DNA of 15,881 bases. It comes from Spirochaetales bacterium UBA1265 (GTDB taxonomy: Bacteria > Spirochaetota > Spirochaetia > Sphaerochaetales > Sphaerochaetaceae). Location: assembly GCA_002308475.1 (NCBI GenBank), contig DBVL01000023.1, forward strand, positions 6,665 through 22,545, written 5' to 3'. This document shows, piece after piece, positions 7,188-14,354 of the stretch (position 1 is its first letter; every line of letters begins with the position of its first letter). A program made the position numbers and the translations under genes. A model generated the notes under the pieces. That model was not told the DNA's origin, ran no database searches, and saw nothing but the letters and a program-made list of their open reading frames with translations.

Positions 7188-8640
7188 TATTCTCTCCACA
7201 AGCTTTAATGACATTCTTGTAAAAATCCACTGCAGAAGGTAAACATGAGACAGAAATGCACTCATCCGTACCGTGCATACCTTTCAACTGTGCAGGTCCA
7301 TAGAGCACCGGTGCAAAACGAACACAGGTATCACATATTTCCTGATAATAGCGGGCATCCGTACCTCCGGTCATGACATAAGGAACACTCTCAATTGTAG
7401 GGAAAGTCTGTTTTATTACGCTCTTAACCAACTTGAAAGCCTCTCCATTCATATCTGGAGAAGGCATTACATCATTTGCAAGCAGAACCTCAGTTTCAAG
7501 TCCATATTTTGCAGCAAGTTTTGTAATTATCCTCAGACTCTCTTCCTGCCCCTGAGTCTTTCCGAATCTGATGTTTGCGGTAACTGAGGCCTCTGCAGGA
7601 ATGACATTGAACGCATTAGAACCGCTCTGCATGGTAAAACAGATTGTTGTACCCATCATAGCAGCTCCTTGAGCAGAGATAAGTGGCATGAATCTGGTAA
7701 GAAGAGGTCCGAAAAGCCAAAGGTTCCCAAAGACAAGAGAAAGAGGAAAAGAGGCATACTCAGAGAGTGTTTTAAAGAATAATCTAACTTCAGGGATAAG
7801 CTCACGTTTAAATGGAGACTTCTTCTCCACCGCATTCACAAACTTGGCAAGCCTGGCTATTGGAGAGTTCTTTGAGGGAGCACTGGCGTGTCCACCTGTG
7901 CTCTTGGCAGTAAACTTAACCCCAGAAATACCCTTCTCTATAATACCTAAAACGGCAAAATCTCCGTTTACACCACCTAGGATGTTTTCTATGATTCCTC
8001 CACCTTCATCACAGACAAGAAAAGGCTTCACATTCTGCTTTTTAAGATACTCAACGAGTGAAGGACAGCCCGGGCCTGCCCACTCTTCCGTACAGGAAGA
8101 GGAAAGATAGACATCTTCTTCAGGACTGTAACCATCCTTGAGCAGTTCTTCTACTGCCTGAAAGAAAGCCATGACGGTACACTTGGTATCTGCGCTTCCA
8201 CGTCCCCAGACCAAAGAATCATCTATATCCCCAGAAAAAGGAGCGTGCTTCCACACTCCCTCTGCAGGAACCACATCCTGATGCCCCATCAGAACAAGAG
8301 GCCTGTCATCCTTTTTCCCCTTCCATTTAAAAAGCAGATTACCGTTGATATCTGTTTTTTCAAGTTTTTCATGAACCAGTGGAAAAAGCTCTTTCAGAAG
8401 AGCGTGAAACTCTTCTATTCTATCCGGTTTATCAACACCAACTTTGGAGACGGTGTCAATTTTTATCATCTCAGAGAGTTTTTTTGCATACTCATCCTCA
8501 CGCCCCTTGTCCCCAAGCGGAACATACTTTGAAGTGCGTTTTCTGAAGAGCCTTGAAAACACGGTCCGCACTACAGCAATCAGAAGCAGAAAAACTGCAA
8601 GAGAGAGCAATAAGAGAAGGGCATGAAGAACATATATCAT
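7177..8640 (-). CDS. membrane-tethered M20 metallopeptidase (PM20D1/carboxypeptidase S type)
   Basis: The 487-residue protein has one N-terminal hydrophobic helix (about 3-24) and then an M20 zinc peptidase. The dinuclear metal site is complete: His120 and Asp122 in GHQDVVP, Asp151 in GRGSADTK, Glu185-Glu186 in CTEEWAG, Asp211 in CDEGG and His456 in MHGTDE. A dimerisation insert with the conserved GGHASAP (His251 region) lies between. The helix is followed by the basic segment RTVFSRLFRKRTSK, so the catalytic part should face the cytoplasm. Length and pattern resemble PM20D1 and yeast carboxypeptidase S, which cleave N-acyl amino acids or dipeptides. A cytoplasmic role in freeing tryptophan from imported conjugates fits the operon but is inferred. 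CAGGAG six bases upstream sets the start, which overlaps the previous stop as ATGA. Confidence 0.88.
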   Translation of the reverse strand: MIYVLHALLLLLSLAVFLLLIAVVRTVFSRLFRKRTSKYVPLGDKGREDEYAKKLSEMIKIDTVSKVGVDKPDRIEEFHALLKELFPLVHEKLEKTDINGNLLFKWKGKKDDRPLVLMGHQDVVPAEGVWKHAPFSGDIDDSLVWGRGSADTKCTVMAFFQAVEELLKDGYSPEEDVYLSSSCTEEWAGPGCPSLVEYLKKQNVKPFLVCDEGGGIIENILGGVNGDFAVLGIIEKGISGVKFTAKSTGGHASAPSKNSPIARLAKFVNAVEKKSPFKRELIPEVRLFFKTLSEYASFPLSLVFGNLWLFGPLLTRFMPLISAQGAAMMGTTICFTMQSGSNAFNVIPAEASVTANIRFGKTQGQEESLRIITKLAAKYGLETEVLLANDVMPSPDMNGEAFKLVKSVIKQTFPTIESVPYVMTGGTDARYYQEICDTCVRFAPVLYGPAQLKGMHGTDECISVSCLPSAVDFYKNVIKACGENNGF

Positions 8641-9311
8641 TTCTGTCTCCTGTAAATCAGATAGGAGATTCCTATGGCAAGAGCCCCACTGGGAATAATC
8701 ATCATACTTGTTGAACCGGTAAGGGATGGAACAAGAATAAAGAGAAGAGACATGAGAAGAAGTGGGGCTACAGCTATCTTCATGTTACCTCTGAAATACT
8801 TGTAGGCCATGGCTCCGAAGAGAGCGGGAACCACATTTGCAAATGCAGGTTGCAGAACAGGACTCTGCAAGAAGCCTCTGATTGGTTGCAGTAGCAGAAC
8901 TCCAAGAGCCAGAACCAAGATAGTAACCAAGGAAGATGTTGCAATTGAGAGAGTGGATACTATCTCGTTCTCAGGGGTTCCGGTTTTAACACCTGCCATA
9001 TCCCTTGCATTTACAGCACATGGTATCTTCATGTTTATCAGATTTCCAGTAATAAAAGCCAGATAGCTTCCACCAGCTCCTAACATGGGAGTATAGATAA
9101 GAAACTCCACAACTGAGCTTATGGTCCAAATGAGACCAACAGACAGAAAACCTCTTCCTACAGCACCCAGGTCAGGCATGGCTCCAAGCACTGCGCCAAT
9201 GAGAAATGGAGCACCAAGAAGAAGCAGCAAAACTAAAACTGTAAAGACTCTACCCAAGAAATGAGTTCTGTTGTTGTATTTTTCAAAATATTCAATTCTG
9301 TTTTCTTTCAT
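8637..9311 (-). CDS. small polytopic membrane protein, partner of the DUF5058 protein
   Basis: I do not recognise a characterised family for this 224-residue integral membrane protein. It shows five or six hydrophobic helices, a long conserved-looking cytoplasmic or re-entrant segment (CAVNARDMAGVKTGTPENE, about residues 97-115, then a Ser/Thr-rich STLSIATSS) and a short basic tail. From memory, such proteins sit beside DUF5058 genes in other bacteria, which would suggest a two-subunit transporter. Start: two ATGs are in frame; 9311 is preferred because GAGGGG lies seven bases before it, whereas for 9317 the gap would be about one base. The Shine-Dalgarno sequence contains the stop of the DUF5058 gene, and the 3' end overlaps the M20 start by four bases. 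Expression is therefore tightly coupled in this cluster. Confidence 0.72.
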   Translation of the reverse strand: MKENRIEYFEKYNNRTHFLGRVFTVLVLLLLLGAPFLIGAVLGAMPDLGAVGRGFLSVGLIWTISSVVEFLIYTPMLGAGGSYLAFITGNLINMKIPCAVNARDMAGVKTGTPENEIVSTLSIATSSLVTILVLALGVLLLQPIRGFLQSPVLQPAFANVVPALFGAMAYKYFRGNMKIAVAPLLLMSLLFILVPSLTGSTSMMIIPSGALAIGISYLIYRRQK

Positions 9312-9322
9312 GGTCATACCCC

Positions 9323-10090
9323 TCAGATAAGATTAATCAAAACAGCAGAAGTCATACCTATCAGCATGCTTGCAGCAACAGAGAAGTTATCAACCCAAGC
9401 CTTTTTCTTCTTCTCAGAAAGATAGACAAATATGGCCATGACAAGACCTGAGACAAAAACAACAATCAGCGGAAGATAGTCACCGCGGAACGAAAAGAGA
9501 CCATCAGAAGAAACAAATGAGCCTATGTAACTGCCTATATAAGCGCTTACAAGACCTATGAACATGGCACTCATTGCCATATCTCCGAAACCGCTTTTCT
9601 TATTCAGAGAAGTTTCATTCTGATCGGGATTTTTTATGCCAATCTTTTTCAGATAGCCTCTGTTGAACAGAACTGAGAGCACCATTCCCCACATTATGCA
9701 AATACTCATAAGAAGGGCAATCGTGGCAAAGGCGGAGGCAGTCATAGCTTCAGGATTCAGAGTACCTATTCCAGCATGCTCTGCAGCTGCTTGAGCCACC
9801 TGAGCCTCATAATGCAACGCTCCTATGACAGAAAGCCTGAGCCAGGGCCACGGGAGACCCAGGCTACCCGAGAGAGCTATTACGCCCAAAAGGATCCCCA
9901 CGCCAGGAAGAATGGAGAACGTGGCGCTGGAGGTGACAACCCGTTTGAGGACTTTCTCATCCATTCCCATGGCCACTCCGGCCTTGTAGGCACGGACAAT
10001 GAAAACAACGCAGATCACTGCAACAAAAGCAATTATTGCTCCACAGATCAGATATAAAGGCAGACTGTTAAGTTCAGCTATTACAGACAT
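9323..10090 (-). CDS. DUF5058-type membrane protein, putative transporter subunit
   Basis: This 255-residue protein has about six hydrophobic segments and a central loop with LPWPWLRLSVIGALHYEAQ followed by an Ala-rich stretch, which I associate with the uncharacterised DUF5058 family. No enzyme motif is present; a permease role is the natural guess. It starts 15 bases after the trpZ stop with an excellent Shine-Dalgarno (GGGAGG, six bases upstream of ATG), and its stop lies within the ribosome site of the next gene. It therefore connects the tryptophan importer to the second membrane protein and the M20 peptidase. A substrate related to tryptophan is implied by the T-box control only; no residue here indicates specificity. 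Confidence 0.78.
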   Translation of the reverse strand: MSVIAELNSLPLYLICGAIIAFVAVICVVFIVRAYKAGVAMGMDEKVLKRVVTSSATFSILPGVGILLGVIALSGSLGLPWPWLRLSVIGALHYEAQVAQAAAEHAGIGTLNPEAMTASAFATIALLMSICIMWGMVLSVLFNRGYLKKIGIKNPDQNETSLNKKSGFGDMAMSAMFIGLVSAYIGSYIGSFVSSDGLFSFRGDYLPLIVVFVSGLVMAIFVYLSEKKKKAWVDNFSVAASMLIGMTSAVLINLI

Positions 10091-10105
10091 CTGACACCTC
10101 CCATC

Positions 10106-10891
10106 TCATGATAACAGAATTCTGTCAGTATTCAGAGTTTTTCCAGACCCCTTTTTGAAAAGAATAAGCAAATCCGAAACCTTAAGCTTCTTTTTCTCCT
10201 CACCACAGGAATCAAAGACAATCTTACCATCATCCATCATAAGGATTCTGTTCCCAAAGTCCAGAGCACTCTGCATGTTATGGGTAACCATGAGGCAGGT
10301 AAGACTGTGTTTTCTCACAATCCTATCAGTAATCTCCAGCACCTTCTCTGCTGTAGATGGATCAAGGGCCGCGGTATGCTCATCAAGAAGCAGAAGATCC
10401 GGAGGATTAATGGTAGCCATGATTAAGGTAAGTGCCTGCCTCTGTCCTCCTGAAAGGAGTCCTACAGGTTTAGTGAGCTTGTCCTCAAGTCCCATATTAA
10501 GCTCGCTTAGAGTCTCCTTGAAACGCTCACGATCATGTCTGTTCAGAGTTGAGAACCAGCCACCGCGACCAGCAGCAAGGGTAAGATTCTCTTCAATTGT
10601 CATACCGGGAGCAGTTCCGAGCATGGGGTCCTGGAACAGACGCCCTATTCTTCTTGCTCTCTTGTATTCACTGACCAAGCTAATATCCTTCCCGTCTAGT
10701 TCAATAGTGCCGCTATCAGTGAAAAATGCTCCTGCAATAGCGTTGAACAGAGTGGACTTTCCTGCTCCGTTTGCACCTATTATGGTTACAAACTCAGAGT
10801 TATTTACCGTAAGTGAGAAATCCTTGAAAACAATCTTCTCATTGATTGTTCCAGGGTTGAAGGTCTTAGATATGTTTTTTATCTCAAGCAT
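10106..10891 (-). CDS. trpZ: tryptophan ABC transporter ATP-binding protein TrpZ
   Basis: The 261-residue protein is a complete ABC ATPase: Walker A GANGAGKST (39-47), Q-loop Gln87, signature LSGGQ (146-150), Walker B LLLLDE (166-171) and the H-loop histidine at 204 in VTHNM. It powers import through the adjacent permease from the inner face of the membrane. Gene order substrate-binder, permease, ATPase and the tryptophan T-box upstream identify it with the TrpXYZ importers known from streptococci and other Firmicutes. ATG 10891 has AAGGGAGG five bases upstream and overlaps the trpY stop by eight bases. The general sequence alone would also fit other members of the same importer family, so specificity depends on the leader. 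Confidence 0.87.
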   Translation of the reverse strand: MLEIKNISKTFNPGTINEKIVFKDFSLTVNNSEFVTIIGANGAGKSTLFNAIAGAFFTDSGTIELDGKDISLVSEYKRARRIGRLFQDPMLGTAPGMTIEENLTLAAGRGGWFSTLNRHDRERFKETLSELNMGLEDKLTKPVGLLSGGQRQALTLIMATINPPDLLLLDEHTAALDPSTAEKVLEITDRIVRKHSLTCLMVTHNMQSALDFGNRILMMDDGKIVFDSCGEEKKKLKVSDLLILFKKGSGKTLNTDRILLS

Positions 10892-11816
10892 GAAGACCTC
10901 CCTTGCGGTTTGCCCATCGGCGTCTGATCATAGGAATCTGACTCCTGATATAAGGGGCAGAGATGGCAATAATGACAATTACGGAAGAGACAAGCTTGAG
11001 CATGAAAGCCGGCATGTTGAAACGCAGAGCAAGAGTATAGACAACCCTGAAGATAACAGCTCCAACTACTGCAAAGACTGCTCTGAGCCCTATCCTGCTT
11101 CCACTGTAAAAAGCATTTCCGATCAGAAGAGAGGCAAGAGCCACGGTAAGGACTCCACTGCCTATATCTATGTTAACAGACTTCTGGGCCTGCGCCATTA
11201 AACAACCAGAAAGAGCTGTAAATGAATTTGAGACAATCAGGCCAACGGTTGTTGTCATGGCAACATTAATGGAAGAAGAGCGCACCATGGCAGGATTGTT
11301 TCCTGTAGCTCTTATAGCAAGACCAAGTCTTGTCTTGAGAAAGAAATAAAGAAACACAATCACAAGAGCCACTGCAATCAAGGCTATTATAAGCTTGAAC
11401 TGAGCGGCAAGAGCAGTCCCAGTAAGGACTGTTTTGAGTTTGGTGAATACTGTATCTGTTCTGTTCATATTCAGAAGTGATGAGTTACCCATCACAGCTA
11501 TATTCACCGAATACAGACCTGTATTTACAATAATACCCGCCAGAAGACTGTTTATTCCCATCCGTGTTTGCAGAACAGCAGTAACCAGACCGCTAAGCAT
11601 TCCCGCACACATGGCGGCGACTATTGAAAGGTACGGATGGCCAGAGATGGCAACAACAGCACCAACGGCTGCCCCAAATGTAAAGCAGCCGTCAGTAGAA
11701 AGGTCACAGACATTCAGCATGCTGTAACTCAAGAACAGAGCAAGAACAGTAAGGGAACTGATAAGACCAAGCTCAAGTGCTGTCTGCCCAAGTGTGAAGA
11801 TTGAAGCAAAATCCAT
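10884..11816 (-). CDS. trpY: tryptophan ABC transporter permease TrpY
   Basis: This 310-residue permease has eight to nine hydrophobic helices and belongs to the branched-chain-amino-acid/ribose permease superfamily (BPD_transp_2). The segments LNVCDLSTDGCFTFGAAVGA (about 33-52) and LLAGIIVNTGLYSVNIAVMG (about 91-110) match the permeases that accompany ABC_sub_bind-type lipoproteins. It forms the membrane channel for TrpX-delivered substrate. ATG 11816 overlaps the trpX stop as TAATG, and only a weak GGAG ten bases upstream is seen, so reinitiation after trpX is likely. The tryptophan assignment follows from the T-box and the gene set rather than from residues in this protein. Confidence 0.87.
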   Translation of the reverse strand: MDFASIFTLGQTALELGLISSLTVLALFLSYSMLNVCDLSTDGCFTFGAAVGAVVAISGHPYLSIVAAMCAGMLSGLVTAVLQTRMGINSLLAGIIVNTGLYSVNIAVMGNSSLLNMNRTDTVFTKLKTVLTGTALAAQFKLIIALIAVALVIVFLYFFLKTRLGLAIRATGNNPAMVRSSSINVAMTTTVGLIVSNSFTALSGCLMAQAQKSVNIDIGSGVLTVALASLLIGNAFYSGSRIGLRAVFAVVGAVIFRVVYTLALRFNMPAFMLKLVSSVIVIIAISAPYIRSQIPMIRRRWANRKGGLHA

Positions 11817-12862
11817 TATTTCAGATCTCCGAAGCTCTCAGCAGTAGTAATGCTCTGAACCTTAGTGCAGTAAGGAGCAAAGAGGCTCTTTACCTGATCA
11901 AAGCTGTACCCGAGAGCAGCACAGGTTTCTGTATTTATGGTAGCAGTACCATTGTCAAATGTTCTTACAGAAACATCTGCAGGATTTTTGGAATTTACAA
12001 GAATGTCATAAACCATTTCTCCCGTTACAGCACCGAGGTTTGCATAATCTACGCCATAACCGAGGAAAGCTCCGTTAAGAGCAAAGGAATCAGCTCCTGT
12101 GAACTGGGGAATTCCGGCTTCTGTAAAAATCTCATAGATTGAAAGCTGAGCATTCATGATGGTGTTGTCACTTGGTGTGAAGACAGCTTCAACCTTGTCT
12201 GATACAAGAGCTCTTGCAGCAAGAACAACTTCATCCACATTTGTTCCTGTTCTTTCAACAACTGTTATTCCCTTCTTGCTGAGAGCTTCCTTGGCCTGCG
12301 CTATAGCTGTTGTTGAGGCGTCCTGCCCTACGTCATAGAGAAGTCCTACCTTTTTGATTGAGGGCTTGAGAGCAAGGACAAGATTCAGAACAGCTTCAGT
12401 ATCCAAGTAATCAGATGTTCCTGTTATATTCTTTCCCGGTTTTTCAAGAGAGGAAACAAGACCTGTGGCAAGAGGGTCTGATACAGCTGCAAAGACAACA
12501 GGAATTCCGTTATCTTCTGTTGCTGCCTGCATGGCCATGGCAACAGGAGTTGCTACGCCGACCATAAGGTCAACTTTTTCAGCAATGAAGTTTGCTATAA
12601 TCTGGTTCATGACACTTGCATCAGCATTACAGTTGTCATATTTGACCACAAGTTTATATCCGTTCTTCTCACAGAGATCTGTAAGACTTGCTCTCAAATT
12701 CTCTACTATCTGATTAAGAGATGCATCGTCCACATAATTACAGATACCGACTTTGAAGGTTATCTCTGAAGAAGACTGAGAGCTCTTGCTACAACCAACA
12801 AAAGCAAAGAGAGCAATAAGTGCCAGGACCAGAGTCACTGCTACCATGTTTTTCTTTTTCAT
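11816..12862 (-). CDS. trpX: tryptophan ABC transporter substrate-binding lipoprotein TrpX
   Basis: The 348-residue protein begins with a lipoprotein signal peptide ending in FVGC, so Cys24 is lipidated and the mature protein is tethered on the outer face of the cytoplasmic membrane. The remainder is a two-lobed periplasmic-binding fold of the ABC_sub_bind family (segments MVGVATPVAMAMQAAT, VVFAAVSDPLATGLV, VGLLYDVGQ). It captures the ligand for TrpYZ. ATG 12862 is chosen because AAGGAG lies six bases upstream and MKKK plus hydrophobic core gives a normal signal peptide. The frame stays open to 12964, but that part is the T-box leader RNA. It is the first gene after the leader and hence the primary target of tryptophan control. 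Confidence 0.9.
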   Translation of the reverse strand: MKKKNMVAVTLVLALIALFAFVGCSKSSQSSSEITFKVGICNYVDDASLNQIVENLRASLTDLCEKNGYKLVVKYDNCNADASVMNQIIANFIAEKVDLMVGVATPVAMAMQAATEDNGIPVVFAAVSDPLATGLVSSLEKPGKNITGTSDYLDTEAVLNLVLALKPSIKKVGLLYDVGQDASTTAIAQAKEALSKKGITVVERTGTNVDEVVLAARALVSDKVEAVFTPSDNTIMNAQLSIYEIFTEAGIPQFTGADSFALNGAFLGYGVDYANLGAVTGEMVYDILVNSKNPADVSVRTFDNGTATINTETCAALGYSFDQVKSLFAPYCTKVQSITTAESFGDLK

Positions 12863-12880
12863 TTCTTTCTCCTTAGGAGC

Positions 12881-12926
12881 AAAAAAAATCCTGCCCCTGC
12901 AAAACTTAAATCTGCTGGGACAGGAT
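12881..12926 (-). terminator. T-box attenuator terminator
   Basis: ATCCTGTCCC (12926-12917) pairs with GGGGCAGGAT (12897-12888), extended by GCA/TGC beyond an A-A mismatch, and ends in eight U residues (12888-12881). Its 5' arm is the same segment that closes the antiterminator, so the two structures exclude each other. The trpX ribosome site starts seven bases beyond the U tract. Confidence 0.9.
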
Positions 12927-13164
12927 GTAATAAACATATCCTGCGGTGCCACCCGGCTTGACACAACGTGTCCACTTAACGCACACCACCATGTGCCGGC
13001 TGTGTTACGGTCAGCCTTCTCCGTCTCTCATACTCAGCTCATGACCTTTCTGTTTGCCCTCAGAAGTCCATTCAGAAGCCTGTATTCCGCTGCCATCTCA
13101 CCATCAGCAACTCTCTCATTGAACAGGGAAGCTTCCTACTACTCTCCCTCAACGGTTTAGTTCA
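12881..13164 (-). promoter_or_regulatory. T-box riboswitch, tRNA-Trp responsive (specifier UGG)
   Basis: Reading the minus strand, the leader holds every hallmark of a T-box. The Stem I bulge AGAGTAGTAGG lies at 13144-13134. The distal AGAGAG bulge and GTTGCT/GGCAGC hairpin with GATGGTGAGAT loop lie at 13116-13089. In the lower stem CCTGT pairs with ACAGG and GAAGC with GCTTC. The specifier loop CTGAATGGAC places TGG at 13070-13068. A Stem III hairpin GACAC-GTT-GTGTC is at 12972-12960, and the T-box core GGGTGGCACCGC at 12954-12943. The acceptor-binding bulge UGGC (12951-12948) would pair with GCCA, that is a tRNA with G73, which fits tRNA-Trp and not the A73 of tRNA-Tyr. The antiterminator stem GCAGGAT/ATCCTGT shares bases with the terminator, so uncharged tRNA-Trp should permit trpXYZ transcription. 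Confidence 0.93.
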
Positions 13165-13193
13165 TTTCTAAACCATTTGGAGAAGCTTGTCAA
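13154..13193 (-). promoter_or_regulatory. promoter of the T-box operon with inverted repeat over the -10 box
   Basis: On the minus strand a perfect TTGACA (13193-13188), a 17-base spacer and TAGAAA (13170-13165) form a good sigma70 promoter ahead of Stem I. A 7-bp inverted repeat, GGTTTAG (minus 13174-13168) and CTAAACC (13160-13154) with a 7-base gap, is centred on the -10/start region and could be a repressor operator or a 5' hairpin. The upstream cation-transporter gene ends at 13236. Confidence 0.78.
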
Positions 13194-13235
13194 CTTTGTT
13201 TCTATATAAAGTAACAAAAAAACAGAGAAATCCGT

Positions 13236-14354
13236 TCAGCTTTCTGAGAAATCAGCATCAAGAACCATATGGAGATCATAGTCCGGGTATTCTTTGAGAA
13301 TATCGTCATGAATATGACGGTACAAAGCCGCCCGGTCTTCAACAGAGAAATCTATCAACACATCAAACGTAATTGTTTTCTTTTTTGTATCTGCATAGAA
13401 ACCATGGATCTGCATGACTCCCTCATGGGAAAGGGAAATCCTTCTCACATTTTTATAAATGGAAGTAATCTCATCATCTTTTGTGTTTATACTGTATATT
13501 CCAACTGCGGTTATGATTACTCCGTGTTTCTCAAATACCTGTTTTGTTATCTCTCTGGAGACTGCATCTATCTCATTTGCACTCATGTCATCCTTCACCT
13601 CTATGTGAAGAGATGCCATGTATGAATCAGGACCATAGTTATTGAGAATAAGATCAAAGACTCCATGAACACCTTCAACAGACTTGATCGTTTTCTTTAT
13701 ATCCTGTGCCATTTCCTTGTCCGCCCTTTCACCGAGTATCTGGCTGAGGGTTTCGGAGATCATCTCCAATCCGGCCTTGATTATGAAAACTGAAATTCCT
13801 GCAGCAACCCATGCTTCTATACTTAGTTCAAATAATATGTAAATCAGAGCTGAGATAAGGGTTGCAGTTGACAGTACAGCATCCATCAGTGCGTCTTTTC
13901 CCGAATCTTCAAGGGAATCCGAATTCACCTCCCGACCCTTTTTCCTTACATAAAGCCCCATGAGAACTTTAACAGGAACAGCTACAGCAATAATCACTAT
14001 TGAAACAGGTGTGTAGTTTGGGGTGCTTGGATCAAGGATGCTTTTTACGGATTCAATAAGAGAACTGAGGCCTGCATACGCAACAATCACAGATATGATC
14101 ATGGCACTCAGATACTCAATCCTCCCGTACCCGAACGGATGTTTTCTGTCCGGCTTCTTGCCTGCAAGTTTTGCTCCAACTATTGTTATGACACTGGAAG
14201 CGGCATCACTTAAGTTGTTTACCGCATCCATGGTTACAGCTATGGATTGAGTCACAAGTCCGACAAAAGCTTTGAAGGAAGCAAGCAGAATATTTGCCAG
14301 TATGCCGAAAATACTGGTTCTGACAATCACATTTTCACGAGAGTTATCTTTCAT
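13236..14354 (-). CDS. cation diffusion facilitator with Mn-type metal site
   Basis: The 372-residue product is a CDF family divalent-metal/proton antiporter with six helices and a long cytoplasmic tail. In helix 2 the metal site reads Asn46-x3-Asp50 (DAVNNLSDA), and in helix 5 Asp154-x3-Asp158 (GKDALMDA), where zinc exporters have Asp/His and His/Asp. I recall an Asn-Asp/Asp-Asp set from the manganese exporter MntE, so Mn2+ efflux is the first guess. The family is usually near 300 residues; the extra length lies in the C-terminal domain, which looks like two successive metal-binding dimerisation modules. ATG 14354 is preferred; GTG codons at 14360 and 14363 are alternatives nearer to GAGGG. 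The start overlaps the TVP38-like gene by 11 bases. A T7 run after the stop may be a weak terminator. Confidence 0.87.
   Translation of the reverse strand: MKDNSRENVIVRTSIFGILANILLASFKAFVGLVTQSIAVTMDAVNNLSDAASSVITIVGAKLAGKKPDRKHPFGYGRIEYLSAMIISVIVAYAGLSSLIESVKSILDPSTPNYTPVSIVIIAVAVPVKVLMGLYVRKKGREVNSDSLEDSGKDALMDAVLSTATLISALIYILFELSIEAWVAAGISVFIIKAGLEMISETLSQILGERADKEMAQDIKKTIKSVEGVHGVFDLILNNYGPDSYMASLHIEVKDDMSANEIDAVSREITKQVFEKHGVIITAVGIYSINTKDDEITSIYKNVRRISLSHEGVMQIHGFYADTKKKTITFDVLIDFSVEDRAALYRHIHDDILKEYPDYDLHMVLDADFSES

Noticed and set aside
7188..7265. Upstream start for the alpha/beta hydrolase
   Set aside because: The extension lies inside the M20 gene; ATG 7187 has GGAG at six bases.
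10155..11201. Long plus-strand frame of 348 codons
   Set aside because: It lies antisense to trpZ and trpY, both of which have complete family motifs; the plus-strand translation is Ser/Arg-rich and resembles no family.
12863..12964. N-terminal extension of TrpX
   Set aside because: It would translate the T-box core and terminator; the ATG at 12862 has a perfect ribosome site and a lipoprotein signal peptide.
13084..13095. TAC in GGAATACAGG as a tyrosine specifier of the T-box
   Set aside because: ACAGG pairs with CCTGT on the other side of Stem I, so TAC is in a helix; the UGGC bulge also disagrees with the A73 of tRNA-Tyr.
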